NCBI RefSeq assembly: GCF_016865365.1
Contig: NZ_AP024469.1
Location: forward strand, 1,479,001 to 1,543,000
DNA: 64,000 bases
Direction: 5' to 3'
Source of the DNA: Geobacter sp. SVR
GTDB lineage: Bacteria; Desulfobacterota; Desulfuromonadia; Geobacterales; Pseudopelobacteraceae
In this document: piece by piece, positions 45,097-56,769 of the stretch
Layout: every line of letters begins with the position of its first letter
Numbering within the stretch: the stretch's first letter is position 1
The notes under the pieces: model-generated
Seen by the model: only the letters and a program-made list of their open reading frames with translations
Told to the model about the DNA's origin: nothing
The model's database searches: none
Position numbers and translations under genes: made by a program

Positions 45097-46185
45097 CTAG
45101 TGGCCTTCCCTGATCTTGCGGATCGCTTCCCTGATCAGCACCTCGGCCAAGTCAGGTACCACTTCCCAAACGACACGTTCGATGACCTCCCGCGACACAC
45201 CGGCCAACGCTGCTTTGAGCTGCTCCTCAGTCAGGGGAACGGCAGGGTGAGCGTCTGCAGCGGCAGAGGCAACGGAAGCGGCGTGAGCGGCCGGCTCGGC
45301 AGGGGCAGGGGGCACCGGTTCGTAGGAGGGGGAGGAGGCTGGTATTTCACCGGTCGGTTCGTCGAAGAAAAATTCGCCGAAGGCGAGGTCCTCCTGAGCC
45401 CCCGGTCTATCCACAACAGGAGCGCTCGGCTCCGGTGCCGGTTCGATGCATGGGCCGCCGGTCTCATCGAAGGTGATATCGCCGAAAGCGTCTTCAAGCG
45501 GCTGCACCGGTTCGGAAAAGCCGAAGGGCGATTCGCCTGCCGGTTCGCTGCCGAATCCAAAGGCCTGTTCGGTGACGCTCCCCCATGGCTGTGTCACCGG
45601 TTCTTCGTTGACAAGCGCGAAGACATCGGGTTCCGATGCGAAGGGGGGGGCTGGTTCCGGGGCAGGTGTTGCCGGAGCGGGCTCGGCCGGAGCCGTGAAG
45701 GCCCCCCAGATGTCATCCGGTGTGGAGATGCCGGAGGGCTGGAATGGATTTTCGGCGGCAAAGGAAACCGGGGCCGGCTCAGGAGCAGGTTTCAGGGCTG
45801 CGGCGGCTCTGGAGGCGCCCAGTTCGTACAGCTCCCTGACCTTGGCAAGAATCTGTTGCGATTCGAATGGCTTGGCTATGAAATCATCGGCGCCGCAGCG
45901 TTTGGCTATCTCCTCGTCAAAGGGTTCGAACGAGCCGGTCAGCAGCAGGATCGGTTTGGTCTTCAGTTCTGGCGTGGCCCGGACCTGTTCGCAGACGTCA
46001 TAACCGGACATGCCCGGCATGGATGCGTCGATGAGCAGCACATCCGGAGAGATCTCACGCGCTTTTGCGACAGCGGCCCTGCCGTTGTCAACGACCGTGA
46101 GAGAGTAGCCTTCAGCTCCGAAAATAATGCCGATTACCTTCTGGATGGTGATGCTGTCATCGGCAAGGAGAATTTTCATGCTCAT
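45097..46185 (-). CDS. Receiver-domain protein with long acidic/Pro-rich linker and conserved C-terminal helix
   Basis: The N-terminal receiver domain (about residues 1-125, MSMKILLADDSITIQKVIGI) has D9, D10, phosphoacceptor D53 (LLIDASMPGMSGYD) and the K in DDFIAKPF. A linker of about 180 residues is Pro/Glu/Ala-rich and looks disordered. The C terminus (LKAALAGVSREVIERVVWEV onwards) is a short amphipathic helix pair seen in other deltaproteobacterial receivers. There is no DNA-binding or enzymatic domain, so output is probably by protein contact. Function is unknown. Confidence 0.8.
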   Translation of the reverse strand: MSMKILLADDSITIQKVIGIIFGAEGYSLTVVDNGRAAVAKAREISPDVLLIDASMPGMSGYDVCEQVRATPELKTKPILLLTGSFEPFDEEIAKRCGADDFIAKPFESQQILAKVRELYELGASRAAAALKPAPEPAPVSFAAENPFQPSGISTPDDIWGAFTAPAEPAPATPAPEPAPPFASEPDVFALVNEEPVTQPWGSVTEQAFGFGSEPAGESPFGFSEPVQPLEDAFGDITFDETGGPCIEPAPEPSAPVVDRPGAQEDLAFGEFFFDEPTGEIPASSPSYEPVPPAPAEPAAHAASVASAAADAHPAVPLTEEQLKAALAGVSREVIERVVWEVVPDLAEVLIREAIRKIREGH

Positions 46186-46258
46186 CGGCCCTCTCTGATT
46201 TCTGGGTGCGGGAGAATGGATAAATGCGGGAAAAAACTAGCATATGCCCATAGGGGTG

Positions 46259-47437
46259 TCAAGGTTTAAGCAGGTCGTGGTCCGAGCGGAGACGCCCTCT
46301 GCCGGACGGCCAGAATGCCGCTGCGGCCAGTGTGGAGATATCGCTCCGCAGCCGGTTGAACTGCCGGGTGTCGCGATAGTCGAGACGGATGGTCAGCAGA
46401 ATCACGAACAGATCCCGCTGGGGATCGATCCAGACTGAAGAACCGCTGTAACCGGTGTGGCCGAACGACATCTCGGAGAAGAAACTGCCGCGCGGAGCGG
46501 AAAAAGGTGACTCGATGTCCCATCCCAGGCCGCGTACGATGGCGCCGTTGCCGTAAAAATAAGGGGCGGTCATCTGAGCCACCACCCGTTCGGAAAAGAT
46601 GTGCCGTCCGTCGAGTGTGCCTCCGCGCAGGAGCAGGCGCGAAAAACGGGCCAGATCGGAGGCCGAGCTGAACAGGCCCGCATGGCCTGCGATGCCTCCC
46701 AATCGGCGGGCATTTTCATCCTGCACGACGCCGCTCACCAGGGTGTGGCTGGCGTTCTGCGTCGGTGCAATGGTAGTGGCGAATTCCGGTCCGGGCAGAA
46801 ATGTGGTCGAATGCATTTCGAGCGGTCCGTAAATCTGCTCCCGGCAGAACGTGTCGAGAGTGGTGCCGGTAACCCGCCGGACGAGCTCACCCAGAAGGAT
46901 GAAGTTGATGTCGGCATACTTGAAGCTGCTGCCCGGTATTTTTCCGTTTTTCCGGAAGGCAGCCTTCTGTATTGCGGCACTCAGTGTGGCTTCGTTGTTG
47001 AAGGAGGTGTCGTCCAGACCCGAGGTATGGGTCAGCAGGTTGAGGATGGTGATGTCTTCCCGCCCGGTTCCCTCGAATTCGGGGAACCAGCGGGTCAGCG
47101 GGTCCATCAGGGAGATGCGCCCTTCTTCCAGCAGTTTCATTACGGCCGGCGTGGTGGCGAATACCTTGGTCAGCGACGCGATGTCGAACAGCGTCCGATC
47201 GTTCAGAGGGGGAGCGTTCTCATTGGCATTGAGCCGGCCCCGCGCAGTGCTGTAGAGGATGCCGTCCCGATTGCCGATCACGACAACCCCTCCGGCGATC
47301 AGATTGCGGTTGGTGGCGCTTTCGAGGATAAAGTCGATGGTGGTGAGGCCATCGAATTCCAACAGGTCTTCAGCGGCAAAAGCCTGAACGGGAGCACAGA
47401 GGAGCCAGACAGTCAGCAGGACGACGATACGATGCAC
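46259..47437 (-). CDS. Serine hydrolase, beta-lactamase/class C type, exported
   Basis: A GTG start at 47437 (VHRIVVLLTVWLLCAPVQAF) follows AAGGAAG and gives 392 residues with a signal peptide cleaved near AFA-AED. The catalytic SxxK is SLTK in LFDIASLTKVFATTPAVMKL, the Tyr motif is in KYADINFILLGELV, and HTGYSG is the third box. This fits penicillin-binding or esterase-like members of the family; the substrate is unknown. The in-frame extension to 47851 lies inside argJ and is rejected. Confidence 0.87.
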   Translation of the reverse strand: MHRIVVLLTVWLLCAPVQAFAAEDLLEFDGLTTIDFILESATNRNLIAGGVVVIGNRDGILYSTARGRLNANENAPPLNDRTLFDIASLTKVFATTPAVMKLLEEGRISLMDPLTRWFPEFEGTGREDITILNLLTHTSGLDDTSFNNEATLSAAIQKAAFRKNGKIPGSSFKYADINFILLGELVRRVTGTTLDTFCREQIYGPLEMHSTTFLPGPEFATTIAPTQNASHTLVSGVVQDENARRLGGIAGHAGLFSSASDLARFSRLLLRGGTLDGRHIFSERVVAQMTAPYFYGNGAIVRGLGWDIESPFSAPRGSFFSEMSFGHTGYSGSSVWIDPQRDLFVILLTIRLDYRDTRQFNRLRSDISTLAAAAFWPSGRGRLRSDHDLLKP

Positions 47438-47487
47438 TACGATCTTCCTTGATAAAGTGTGAAGCTGTACTGACCGCCGGCTCTCTC

Positions 47488-48669
47488 TCAGGTCCGATAA
47501 TCGGCGTTGATACTGACATAATCGTGGGAGAGGTCGGAGGTGTAGACGGTAGCCATGCCCCTGCCCAGTCCGAGATCCACAACGACGCGGAACTCCTTTT
47601 TCCTGAGTACTTCGCTGCCGCGCTGTTCGGCATCGCCACCGGCAAAGACCCCTTTGCTGGCCATGCAGACATCGTCGAAGTGCAGGTTGAGTTTTGCAGG
47701 GACCACTTCGGCTCCCGAGTAGCCGACAGCGGCGAAAATGCGCCCCCAGTTGGCGTCCTGGCCGAAGAAGGCCGTTTTGACGAGGCTTGAATTGGCAATG
47801 GACAGGGCGGCCCGCTTGGCGTCCTGATCGTTTTTTGCGCCGGTTACGCAAATTTCCACGAACTTGGTGGCCCCTTCGCCGTCCCTGACGATCTGCTTGG
47901 CCAGTGAGAGCAGCACCTCGTGCAGCAGTTCTTCGAAAATCGCTGCCTCGGGGGTATCCTCCTGGATCGGTGGATTGCCGGCCGCGCCGTTGGCCATGAT
48001 CAGGCAGGTGTCGTTGGTTGACATGTCGCCGTCGACGGTGATGGCGTTGAAAGAAGCATCCACCGCGCGCCGGAAGGCCTTGTCCAGGAAGGCGGGCTCC
48101 ACGGCGGCATCGCTGATGATGAAGGAGAGCATGGTCGCCATGTTGGGCATGATCATGCCGGCTCCCTTGGCAATGCCGGCCACGCTGTAGCTGATGCCGC
48201 CCGCTTGGCCGCTGCGTGCCTCCATCTTGGGGAAGGTGTCGGTGGTCATGATGGCCTGGGCGATATCATCGAGCGTACCGGAGGAGAGGCCTTCGACCAG
48301 GCCGGGGATGGCTGCCGTTATCCGTTCCTGAGGCATCTGGACGCCGATTACTCCGGTGGATGACACCTGGATTCCCTCATCGGCAATGCCGAGGGCCTCC
48401 GCCACCAGCCGGGAGGTGTCGCGCGCAACCAGCATGCCGGCTTCGCCGGTGCAGGCGTTGGCGTTGCCGCTGTTGACGATCAGGGCCTGAACCCGACCGC
48501 TTCTGATGCGTTCCATCGACAGGAGCACCGGGGCAGCCTTGACGGCGTTCCGCGTGAATACGGCACTGGCGGCTGCCGGCACTTCCGAGTAGATCAGGGC
48601 CAGATCCTTCCGGCCCGGTTTTTTTATGGCCGCCTCGACGGCGGAGAATTGAAAGCCTTTGATGTCCAT
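47488..48669 (-). CDS. argJ: Bifunctional glutamate N-acetyltransferase/amino-acid acetyltransferase
   Basis: ArgJ transfers acetyl from N-acetylornithine to glutamate, and in the bifunctional type also uses acetyl-CoA. The start at 48669 (MDIKGFQFSAVEAAIKKPGR) follows AAGGAGACGACC and gives 393 residues. Self-cleavage before the nucleophilic Thr falls in MIMPNMATMLSFIISDAAVE. SSTGVIGVQMP and TVDGDMSTNDTCLIMANGAA are conserved. An upstream in-frame ATG reads through the repeat at locus C and is rejected. Whether it is bifunctional cannot be told from sequence. Confidence 0.95.
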   Translation of the reverse strand: MDIKGFQFSAVEAAIKKPGRKDLALIYSEVPAAASAVFTRNAVKAAPVLLSMERIRSGRVQALIVNSGNANACTGEAGMLVARDTSRLVAEALGIADEGIQVSSTGVIGVQMPQERITAAIPGLVEGLSSGTLDDIAQAIMTTDTFPKMEARSGQAGGISYSVAGIAKGAGMIMPNMATMLSFIISDAAVEPAFLDKAFRRAVDASFNAITVDGDMSTNDTCLIMANGAAGNPPIQEDTPEAAIFEELLHEVLLSLAKQIVRDGEGATKFVEICVTGAKNDQDAKRAALSIANSSLVKTAFFGQDANWGRIFAAVGYSGAEVVPAKLNLHFDDVCMASKGVFAGGDAEQRGSEVLRKKEFRVVVDLGLGRGMATVYTSDLSHDYVSINADYRT

Positions 48670-48687
48670 GGTCGTCTCCTTCGGAGA

Positions 48688-48748
48688 CAGATTGAGGCTG
48701 AGATTGAGGTTAAGCAAAATCCTCAACCTTAACCTCAGCCTTAACCTG
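48688..48748 (-). repeat. Hexamer-based inverted repeat, locus C
   Basis: The left arm (48688-48714) starts CAGATTGAGGCTGAGATTGA and the right arm (48721-48748) is its near inverted complement, separated by CAAAAT. A run of eight T follows on the plus strand. It fills the secA-argJ gap. The unit composition matches loci A and B. Confidence 0.8.
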
Positions 48749-48754
48749 TTTTTT

Positions 48755-51442
<2,688 letters not shown>

Positions 51443-51608
51443 GTATATCTCCCACTTCGTGTAATTGGCAAATAGCTTATAAAATTACCATGAATCCCCA
51501 AAGTACTCAACAGAAAAGGGCAGACCGTGATGCTGCCCGCCTGCCGGAGCTAACGCTGGACAGGGTTTGCGTCTGCCTGTGATTCGGCCCGCGGGGAACA
51601 GATTTTTT

Positions 51609-51639
51609 TAGACACATGGCAGTAATTTTGTGCTATATA
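51609..51639 (+). promoter_or_regulatory. Promoter for the DEAD-box helicase gene (extended -10)
   Basis: An extended -10 TGCTATATA (TATATA at 51634-51639) is preceded by TAGACA at 51609-51614, five of six matching TTGACA, with a 19-base spacer. Transcription near 51646 would give a leader of about 215 bases. The gap from 51443 to here otherwise shows nothing I can assign apart from the secA upstream region. Confidence 0.5.
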
Positions 51640-51665
51640 TCGGGTCATCTTTTTGAATGCAGATT

Positions 51666-51695
51666 CCCCAGGCGTTCCAAGCTTGGGGTTTTTTT
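51666..51695 (+). terminator. Terminator-like hairpin in the helicase leader (first)
   Basis: CCCCA (51666-51670) pairs with TGGGG (51684-51688) and is followed by seven T residues. It lies only about 20 bases after the predicted transcription start, so it could terminate a very short transcript. Confidence 0.55.
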
Positions 51696-51806
51696 GTTGT
51701 CTGTCCGGAAGCGGGTATGTTCAGGGGATTTCCGGGGGGCAGCCCGTGCGGCAGTTTCATTCATTCTGCCGGAAAAACTTTTATTCGACGGAATTATACC
51801 ATGGCA

Positions 51807-51843
51807 GCGAAGGCCCCGGTCTCAGGTCGGGGCCTTCGCTTTT
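51807..51843 (+). terminator. Terminator-like hairpin in the helicase leader (second)
   Basis: GCGAAGGCCCC at 51807-51817 pairs perfectly with GGGGCCTTCGC at 51829-51839, followed by TTTT. It ends 18 bases before the helicase start codon and just before the ribosome binding site at 51851. Together with the first hairpin it suggests attenuation control of the helicase. Confidence 0.65.
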
Positions 51844-51861
51844 CAGATGGAAGGAGTTTAT

Positions 51862-53196
51862 ATGAATTTCAAAGCGTTTGATTTGCATCCCGCTGTTGCC
51901 GCCGGCATCGCAGCGGCCGGCTTTGCAGCGCCCACCCCGATTCAGGAGCAGGCCATTCCCCCGGTGATGGCCGGACATGACGTGATGGGCCTGGCCCAGA
52001 CCGGAACCGGCAAAACTGCGGCCTTTGTTCTGCCGATCCTGCATCGCCTGATGCAGGGGGCGCGGGGCAGGGTACGGGCGCTGATCGTTGCCCCGACTCG
52101 GGAACTGGCCGAGCAGATCCACGAGGCTATCGTGATGCTGGGGGGGCAGACCCGGCTCAGGAGCGTTACCATCTACGGCGGGGTGTCGGTCAATCCGCAG
52201 ATCGAGAAGCTCAAAGGGGGCGCGGAGATCGTCGTGGCCTGTCCGGGCCGGCTGCTCGACCACCTGAGCCAGGGGACCATCGACCTTTCGCTGGTCGAGA
52301 CGCTGGTACTGGATGAGGCGGATCAGATGTTCGACATGGGGTTTCTGCCCGATATCCGCCGGATTCTCAAGCAGCTTCCCCCCCGTCGGCAGACGCTGCT
52401 CTTTTCGGCCACCATGCCGGACGATATCCGCCGCCTTGCCAACGACATCCTGCACCAGCCGGTCACAGTGCAGGCCGGTATCATCGCTCCGCCGGTCACC
52501 GTGACCCATGCCCTCTACCCGGTGGCCCAACACCTCAAGACCCCTTTGCTGTTCGAACTGCTGCGCCACACCGACACCGAGTCGGTGCTGATCTTCACCC
52601 GTACCAAGCATCGCGCCAAACGGTTGGGTGAACAGTTGGAAAAGGGGGGCTACAAGGCTGCCTCGCTCCAGGGCAACCTGTCCCAGAACCGCCGGCAGGC
52701 GGCTTTGGACGGCTTTCGCGACGGCACCTTCCAGATCCTGGTGGCAACCGACATCGCTGCGCGCGGCATCGATGTATCCAGTGTCTCCCACGTGGTCAAC
52801 TACGATATCACCGACACCGCCGAGGCTTACATTCACAGGATCGGCCGCACCGGCCGGGCCGCGCGCACCGGTGATGCCTTTACCCTGGTGACTACCGACG
52901 ATGCGGCAATGGTGCGCACCATCGAGAAAAAGCTCGGCTGCGGCATAGAACGCCGCACCCTGGAAGGGTTCGACTACAGCGTCCCGGCTCCACATAAGGA
53001 CACTGAGTTCGAGCGCCCGCCGCGCCCGCCCCGTGGCCCCGGTAAAGCGGCTGCAAAGCCTTTGCCGGCCCAGACGGCCGCTGCGCACGGCACTTCCAAA
53101 GGCGGTGCAGGCCGCCCTGCCTCTCAACCCAAACCGCACCATCCCGGCTCCGCGCCTGCTGCCCGGCATCCGCGCCGTTCGTCCCGGGCACGGTGA
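51862..53196 (+). CDS. DEAD-box ATP-dependent RNA helicase, RhlE-like
   Basis: The ATG at 51862 (MNFKAFDLHPAVAAGIAAAG) is five bases after AAGGAG and gives 444 residues; an upstream in-frame ATG at 51616 reads through the leader hairpins and is rejected. The Q motif (APTPIQEQAI), Walker A AQTGTGKTAAF, DEAD in LVLDEADQMFDMGF, SAT in LFSATMPD and HRIGRTGRAAR are all present. The final 80 residues are a basic, Pro/Arg/Ala-rich tail that probably binds RNA. A role in RNA or ribosome remodelling in the cold is inference. Confidence 0.93.
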   Translation: MNFKAFDLHPAVAAGIAAAGFAAPTPIQEQAIPPVMAGHDVMGLAQTGTGKTAAFVLPILHRLMQGARGRVRALIVAPTRELAEQIHEAIVMLGGQTRLRSVTIYGGVSVNPQIEKLKGGAEIVVACPGRLLDHLSQGTIDLSLVETLVLDEADQMFDMGFLPDIRRILKQLPPRRQTLLFSATMPDDIRRLANDILHQPVTVQAGIIAPPVTVTHALYPVAQHLKTPLLFELLRHTDTESVLIFTRTKHRAKRLGEQLEKGGYKAASLQGNLSQNRRQAALDGFRDGTFQILVATDIAARGIDVSSVSHVVNYDITDTAEAYIHRIGRTGRAARTGDAFTLVTTDDAAMVRTIEKKLGCGIERRTLEGFDYSVPAPHKDTEFERPPRPPRGPGKAAAKPLPAQTAAAHGTSKGGAGRPASQPKPHHPGSAPAARHPRRSSRAR

Positions 53197-53329
53197 CAGG
53201 AGCGGATCGCTACCGCGATTCACGCTTGTTTTCCGTCTGGATGAAAGCGATATGAACAGCCGTCAAACGCCGTGAGTAAGAGAAAGACCAGGTAGTGACA
53301 CATGGGGAAACAGGCGCCCCGGCTCCGGT

Positions 53330-53358
53330 TTGACAAGCCGAAATGCCATGCCTATACT
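53330..53358 (+). promoter_or_regulatory. Sigma70-type promoter for the pyrophosphatase gene
   Basis: TTGACA at 53330-53335 and TATACT at 53353-53358 have an exact 17-base spacer. Transcription would begin near 53365, giving a leader of about 26 bases. Confidence 0.75.
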
Positions 53359-53390
53359 GTCGCGCTACACGAACAAGGGGAACAGGTTCC

Positions 53391-55034
53391 ATGAAAAAAA
53401 TCTTCGTCATCGGACATCGTAATCCCGATACCGATTCGATTGCGTCAGCCATCGCCTATGCCGCTCTGAAGCGCCAGCTTGGCCAGTCCAATGTCGTTGC
53501 CGCAGCTGCAGGCGAGCCTAACCCCCAGACCCGTTACGTGCTGGAGCGGCTCGGGATTGAGCCGCCGCCGGTGCTGCCTGACGTCCATCCGAAGGTCAGG
53601 GACATCATCAAGCGCGAGCCGGTCACTGCCATGGCCAGTGCCCCCCTGCGGGATGCCCTGCAGCTGTTCCATCAGCACGCGATCCGGGTCCTGCCGGTGG
53701 TTGACTCCGCCCGTGTCCCGGTTGGTATGGTTTCGCTGCTGAAGCTGTCGGAAAAATTTCTGGTGGCGGGTTCAGACCGTACGAGAGGGATCGATACGTC
53801 GCTGGCCTCACTGGCGGGCTGCCTGGAGGGGACCTTTCTGGCTGGTGACCCGGCCGATGAGGTGGAGCATCTGCACCTCTTTATCGGTGCGATGATCGAG
53901 GAATCCTTTTCCGGCAAAATTGCCGGTTATGAGGCGAATTCCCTGCTGATCCTGACTGGGGACCGCCCCTCGATCCAACTGGCTGCCATCGAGCGGGGGG
54001 TGCGGCTGCTGGTGGTGACCGGCGGGTTTGCCATTGCCGACGAACTGCTGAACAAGGCCCGGCAGGCCGGAGTCACGGTGATGACGACACCGCACGATAC
54101 CGCCACCGCCGCCTGGCTGGCCCGTCTTTCCACGCCGTTGGCCTGCTTTGTCGAGCCGCGCTTCGAAACGATCGGGGTAGGGGAGGCGCTGACCGACCTG
54201 CGGCTCAAGATGCTCCATTCGGGCGAGCCGGCCGTGGTGGCGGTCGAGGTGGACGGAACCATCGCCGGGGTGGCCACGAAATCGTCGCTGCTGGCCCCGA
54301 TTCCGTACGCCCTGATCCTGGTTGACCACAACGAATTGGCACAGGCGGTGCTCGGGGCCGGTGACGTCGAGATTCTGGAAGTCATCGATCACCACAAATT
54401 GGGAAACTCCCCCACCAGCCAGCCCATAACCTTCATGGCCGTGCCGGTCGGCAGCACCTGCACCGTGATAGCCTCGTTGTATCGCGAGCGCGGCATCGTG
54501 CCCGATCGCACCATTGCCGGCCTGCTCCTGGCCGGCATCCTTTCCGATACCGTCATTTTGAAGTCCCCCACCACCACCGGTCGCGACCGGGAGATGACCG
54601 AGTGGCTGGAGGAACACTCCGGGCTCGATCATGGTGTCTTCGGCAAGGAGATTTTCCTGTCGTGCAGCGGGTTCGGCGCCTACGGAAGCCCCGAGAAAGC
54701 CGTTCTGGCGGACTTCAAGCATTTCGCTTCCGCCGGTGTCTCCTTCGGCATCGGACAGGTGGAGGTGGTTGGTTTCGATGAGTTCTACAGGATCAAGGAT
54801 CAGGTGGCCGAGGCTCTCAAGCGGGTCAGGCATCAGGATCGCCTCGATCTGGCCGGTGTGATGGTGACCGACATTTACAGCGAGACGACACTCCTGCTGA
54901 CGGAGGGAAAGAACGAGCTGGCCCATGTGATGGGGTATCCCCAACTCGAACCGCAACTGTATGAGCTGAAAGGGGTTTTGTCGCGCAAAAAGCAGATGGT
55001 GCCGCACCTGATGAAGGTGCTGGGCGCCCTGTAG
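53391..55034 (+). CDS. Manganese-dependent family II inorganic pyrophosphatase with CBS-DRTGG-CBS regulatory insert
   Basis: The ATG at 53391 (MKKIFVIGHRNPDTDSIASA) gives 547 residues, longer than the core family II enzyme (about 310), as expected for the regulated form. Catalytic motifs are GHRNPDTDS, the DHH box VIDHHKLGN and, at the end, SRKKQMVPHLMKVLGAL. Between residues about 75 and 310 lie two CBS domains enclosing a DRTGG domain, which in other bacteria bind AMP, ADP or diadenosine polyphosphates and alter activity. It hydrolyses pyrophosphate in the cytoplasm. Regulation by nucleotides is inferred from the family. Confidence 0.94.
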   Translation: MKKIFVIGHRNPDTDSIASAIAYAALKRQLGQSNVVAAAAGEPNPQTRYVLERLGIEPPPVLPDVHPKVRDIIKREPVTAMASAPLRDALQLFHQHAIRVLPVVDSARVPVGMVSLLKLSEKFLVAGSDRTRGIDTSLASLAGCLEGTFLAGDPADEVEHLHLFIGAMIEESFSGKIAGYEANSLLILTGDRPSIQLAAIERGVRLLVVTGGFAIADELLNKARQAGVTVMTTPHDTATAAWLARLSTPLACFVEPRFETIGVGEALTDLRLKMLHSGEPAVVAVEVDGTIAGVATKSSLLAPIPYALILVDHNELAQAVLGAGDVEILEVIDHHKLGNSPTSQPITFMAVPVGSTCTVIASLYRERGIVPDRTIAGLLLAGILSDTVILKSPTTTGRDREMTEWLEEHSGLDHGVFGKEIFLSCSGFGAYGSPEKAVLADFKHFASAGVSFGIGQVEVVGFDEFYRIKDQVAEALKRVRHQDRLDLAGVMVTDIYSETTLLLTEGKNELAHVMGYPQLEPQLYELKGVLSRKKQMVPHLMKVLGAL

Positions 55035-55069
55035 GAGTGTTCTGGGCGGCCGGAAAGGCCGATTGCCTA

Positions 55070-55558
55070 TCAGCGTGACCAGTAGACCCGCACTGCTTCC
55101 TCCTTGTCGTTCCACTTGAAGTTCAATTCCCCGTGATGGGATTTGAACAGTTCCCGCCCCAGCTTCTGGGCCAGCTTCGCATCTGTCGTGGCCACCGCTA
55201 TGCCGCCGGCTTCGCTGGTGATCTTCATGATCCTGCTGAGCCGGTTCTTGTGGGTGATCGATTGTCCTATCTGCTGGACCAGGCCGCGTAACTCGTCCTC
55301 ATGTTTCGAGAAGAAATCACCCCGCATGAACAGGATGCCCCCCGGGTTATCGTCTGCAGTGCGCCGGCAGGCCGGGCAGACCAGTCTGCGCGCCTCCGGT
55401 GCCGCTGCCCCGCCATCTCCGCTGTACCAGCGTTTACTCCGAAAAACCGCGCCGCACTCGCAGAAGGCGGTTCCCCTGATACCCTCGACATCATAGGGAT
55501 TCAGGCTTCGGGGGGTGCGCTGCCCTCTCTCCTCGATCCTTCTGGTGGTGGTTACCAT
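55070..55558 (-). CDS. BCAM0308 family zinc-ribbon protein
   Basis: The start at 55558 ([20 protein letters not shown]) is eight bases after AAGGAGG and gives 162 residues; an ATG six codons upstream is in frame but has the ribosome binding site inside it. The zinc ribbon has [12 protein letters not shown] and CPACRR. The segments [20 protein letters not shown] and [19 protein letters not shown] match the BCAM0308 family. It recalls the NMD3 zinc domain, but function is unknown. It is convergent with the pyrophosphatase gene. Confidence 0.78.
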   Translation of the reverse strand: MVTTTRRIEERGQRTPRSLNPYDVEGIRGTAFCECGAVFRSKRWYSGDGGAAAPEARRLVCPACRRTADDNPGGILFMRGDFFSKHEDELRGLVQQIGQSITHKNRLSRIMKITSEAGGIAVATTDAKLAQKLGRELFKSHHGELNFKWNDKEEAVRVYWSR

Positions 55559-55742
55559 CGCAGGGGCCTCCTTCACATCAGGATGCTTTCAGCGTTATCG
55601 CTCAGCGTTTACCGCAACCGCTTACCAGAAGAATAGCAGTTCGAATACGGTATGCAAGCGAGGCCTGTTGTGCTGCTTATCATCCGGACCCGGGCATGAT
55701 ATAGTATTTATATTGGTATATTTCACGGTTCAGGAGGGTGTT

Positions 55743-56354
55743 ATGAAAGTTCTGGTACTGTTTTATTCCATGTACGGTCACATCTATCGAATGGCGGAAG
55801 AGGTTGCGGCAGGGGTCCGCGAGGTCGAGGGCGCCGAGGCGGTCGTTCGCCGCGTGCCGGAAACGCTCCCGCAGGAGGTACTGGAGCAAATGGGGGCGGT
55901 CGGGCCGCAGCAGGCCTTCAGCCATATCCCGATCTGCACGGTCGACGAATTGACCGGGTATGACGCCATCATTTTCGGCACTCCGACGCGTTTCGGCAAC
56001 ATGTGCGGCCAGATGCGCCAGTTCCTCGACGCCACCGGCCGGATCTGGTTCACCGGCGGTCTGGTCGGCAAGGTCGGCGGTGTTTTTACCGGCAGTGCAA
56101 CGCAGCATGGCGGACAGGAATCGACCATTCTGACTTTTCATACCTTTCTGCTGCACCAGGGCATGGTGATAGTCGGCCTTCCCTACACCTTTGCCGGACA
56201 GATGAGGATCGATGAAATCACCGGCGGTTCCCCGTATGGTGCCTCCACGATCGCCGGAGGTCAGGGAGAGCGGCTTCCCAGCGAAAACGAGCTGGCAGCG
56301 GCACGGTTTCAGGGCAGGCATACGGCAACGATTGCTGCCAAGCTGGCGGCCTGA
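55743..56354 (+). CDS. wrbA: WrbA-type NAD(P)H:quinone oxidoreductase
   Basis: WrbA is a tetrameric FMN protein that reduces quinones by two electrons and so limits oxidative stress. The ATG at 55743 ([20 protein letters not shown]) follows AGGAGGGTGTT and gives 203 residues. The FMN phosphate loop is at residues 8-15, and [20 protein letters not shown] and [20 protein letters not shown] are WrbA hallmarks. It is divergent from the BCAM0308-like gene. Confidence 0.93.
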   Translation: MKVLVLFYSMYGHIYRMAEEVAAGVREVEGAEAVVRRVPETLPQEVLEQMGAVGPQQAFSHIPICTVDELTGYDAIIFGTPTRFGNMCGQMRQFLDATGRIWFTGGLVGKVGGVFTGSATQHGGQESTILTFHTFLLHQGMVIVGLPYTFAGQMRIDEITGGSPYGASTIAGGQGERLPSENELAAARFQGRHTATIAAKLAA

Positions 56355-56464
56355 CGCATCACGTCCGGTTGATACCCCCATGCCCGGCGACTGGAAAAAT
56401 TTTAATGACATGGTAAAGTTAACCAGGCGGCCCAAACGTTCGAGAATAAAAGGAGACAACTGCA

Positions 56465-56668
56465 ATGGCGACAGGAACGGTAAAGTGGTTCAACGAGAGT
56501 AAGGGATTCGGTTTCATCTCCCAGGATGACGGCAGCGGCGACGTGTTCGTGCATTTTTCCGCCATTGCGGGCAGCGGATTCAAAACCCTGGCAGAGGGGG
56601 ACAAGGTCAGCTTCGACGTGGTCAAGGGGCCGAAGGGGCTTCAGGCGGAAAATGTCCAGAAGAGCTAG
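56465..56668 (+). CDS. Cold-shock domain protein
   Basis: The 67-residue product ([20 protein letters not shown]) is a single cold-shock domain with RNP1 KGFGFIS and RNP2 VFVHFSAI. It binds single-stranded nucleic acid and may act as an RNA chaperone. The ATG follows AAAGGAGACAACTGCA. Whether it is cold-induced or constitutive cannot be told; a leader of about 100 bases lies between wrbA and it. Confidence 0.96.
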   Translation: MATGTVKWFNESKGFGFISQDDGSGDVFVHFSAIAGSGFKTLAEGDKVSFDVVKGPKGLQAENVQKS

Positions 56669-56693
56669 CCGGTAAATTCATCATTGGAGCAAG

Positions 56694-56720
56694 AGCCTGT
56701 CTTCGGCAGGCTTTCTTTCT
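56694..56720 (+). terminator. Intrinsic terminator after the cold-shock gene
   Basis: AGCCTGT at 56694-56700 pairs with GCAGGCT at 56706-56712 (including one T-G pair) around a CTTCG loop, followed by TTCTTTCT. Confidence 0.75.
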
Positions 56721-56769
56721 CGTCAGCATAATTATTCATTTGCCGGACATAAGGGATAAGGGGATACCG

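Noticed and set aside
48670-48726. Extended N terminus of ArgJ (LNLNLSLNL)
   Set aside because: It is the translation of the hexamer repeat at locus C; the conserved protein starts at 48669.
51616-51861. N-terminal extension of the DEAD-box helicase
   Set aside because: It would read through two leader hairpins, has no conserved sequence, and the start at 51862 has a strong ribosome binding site.
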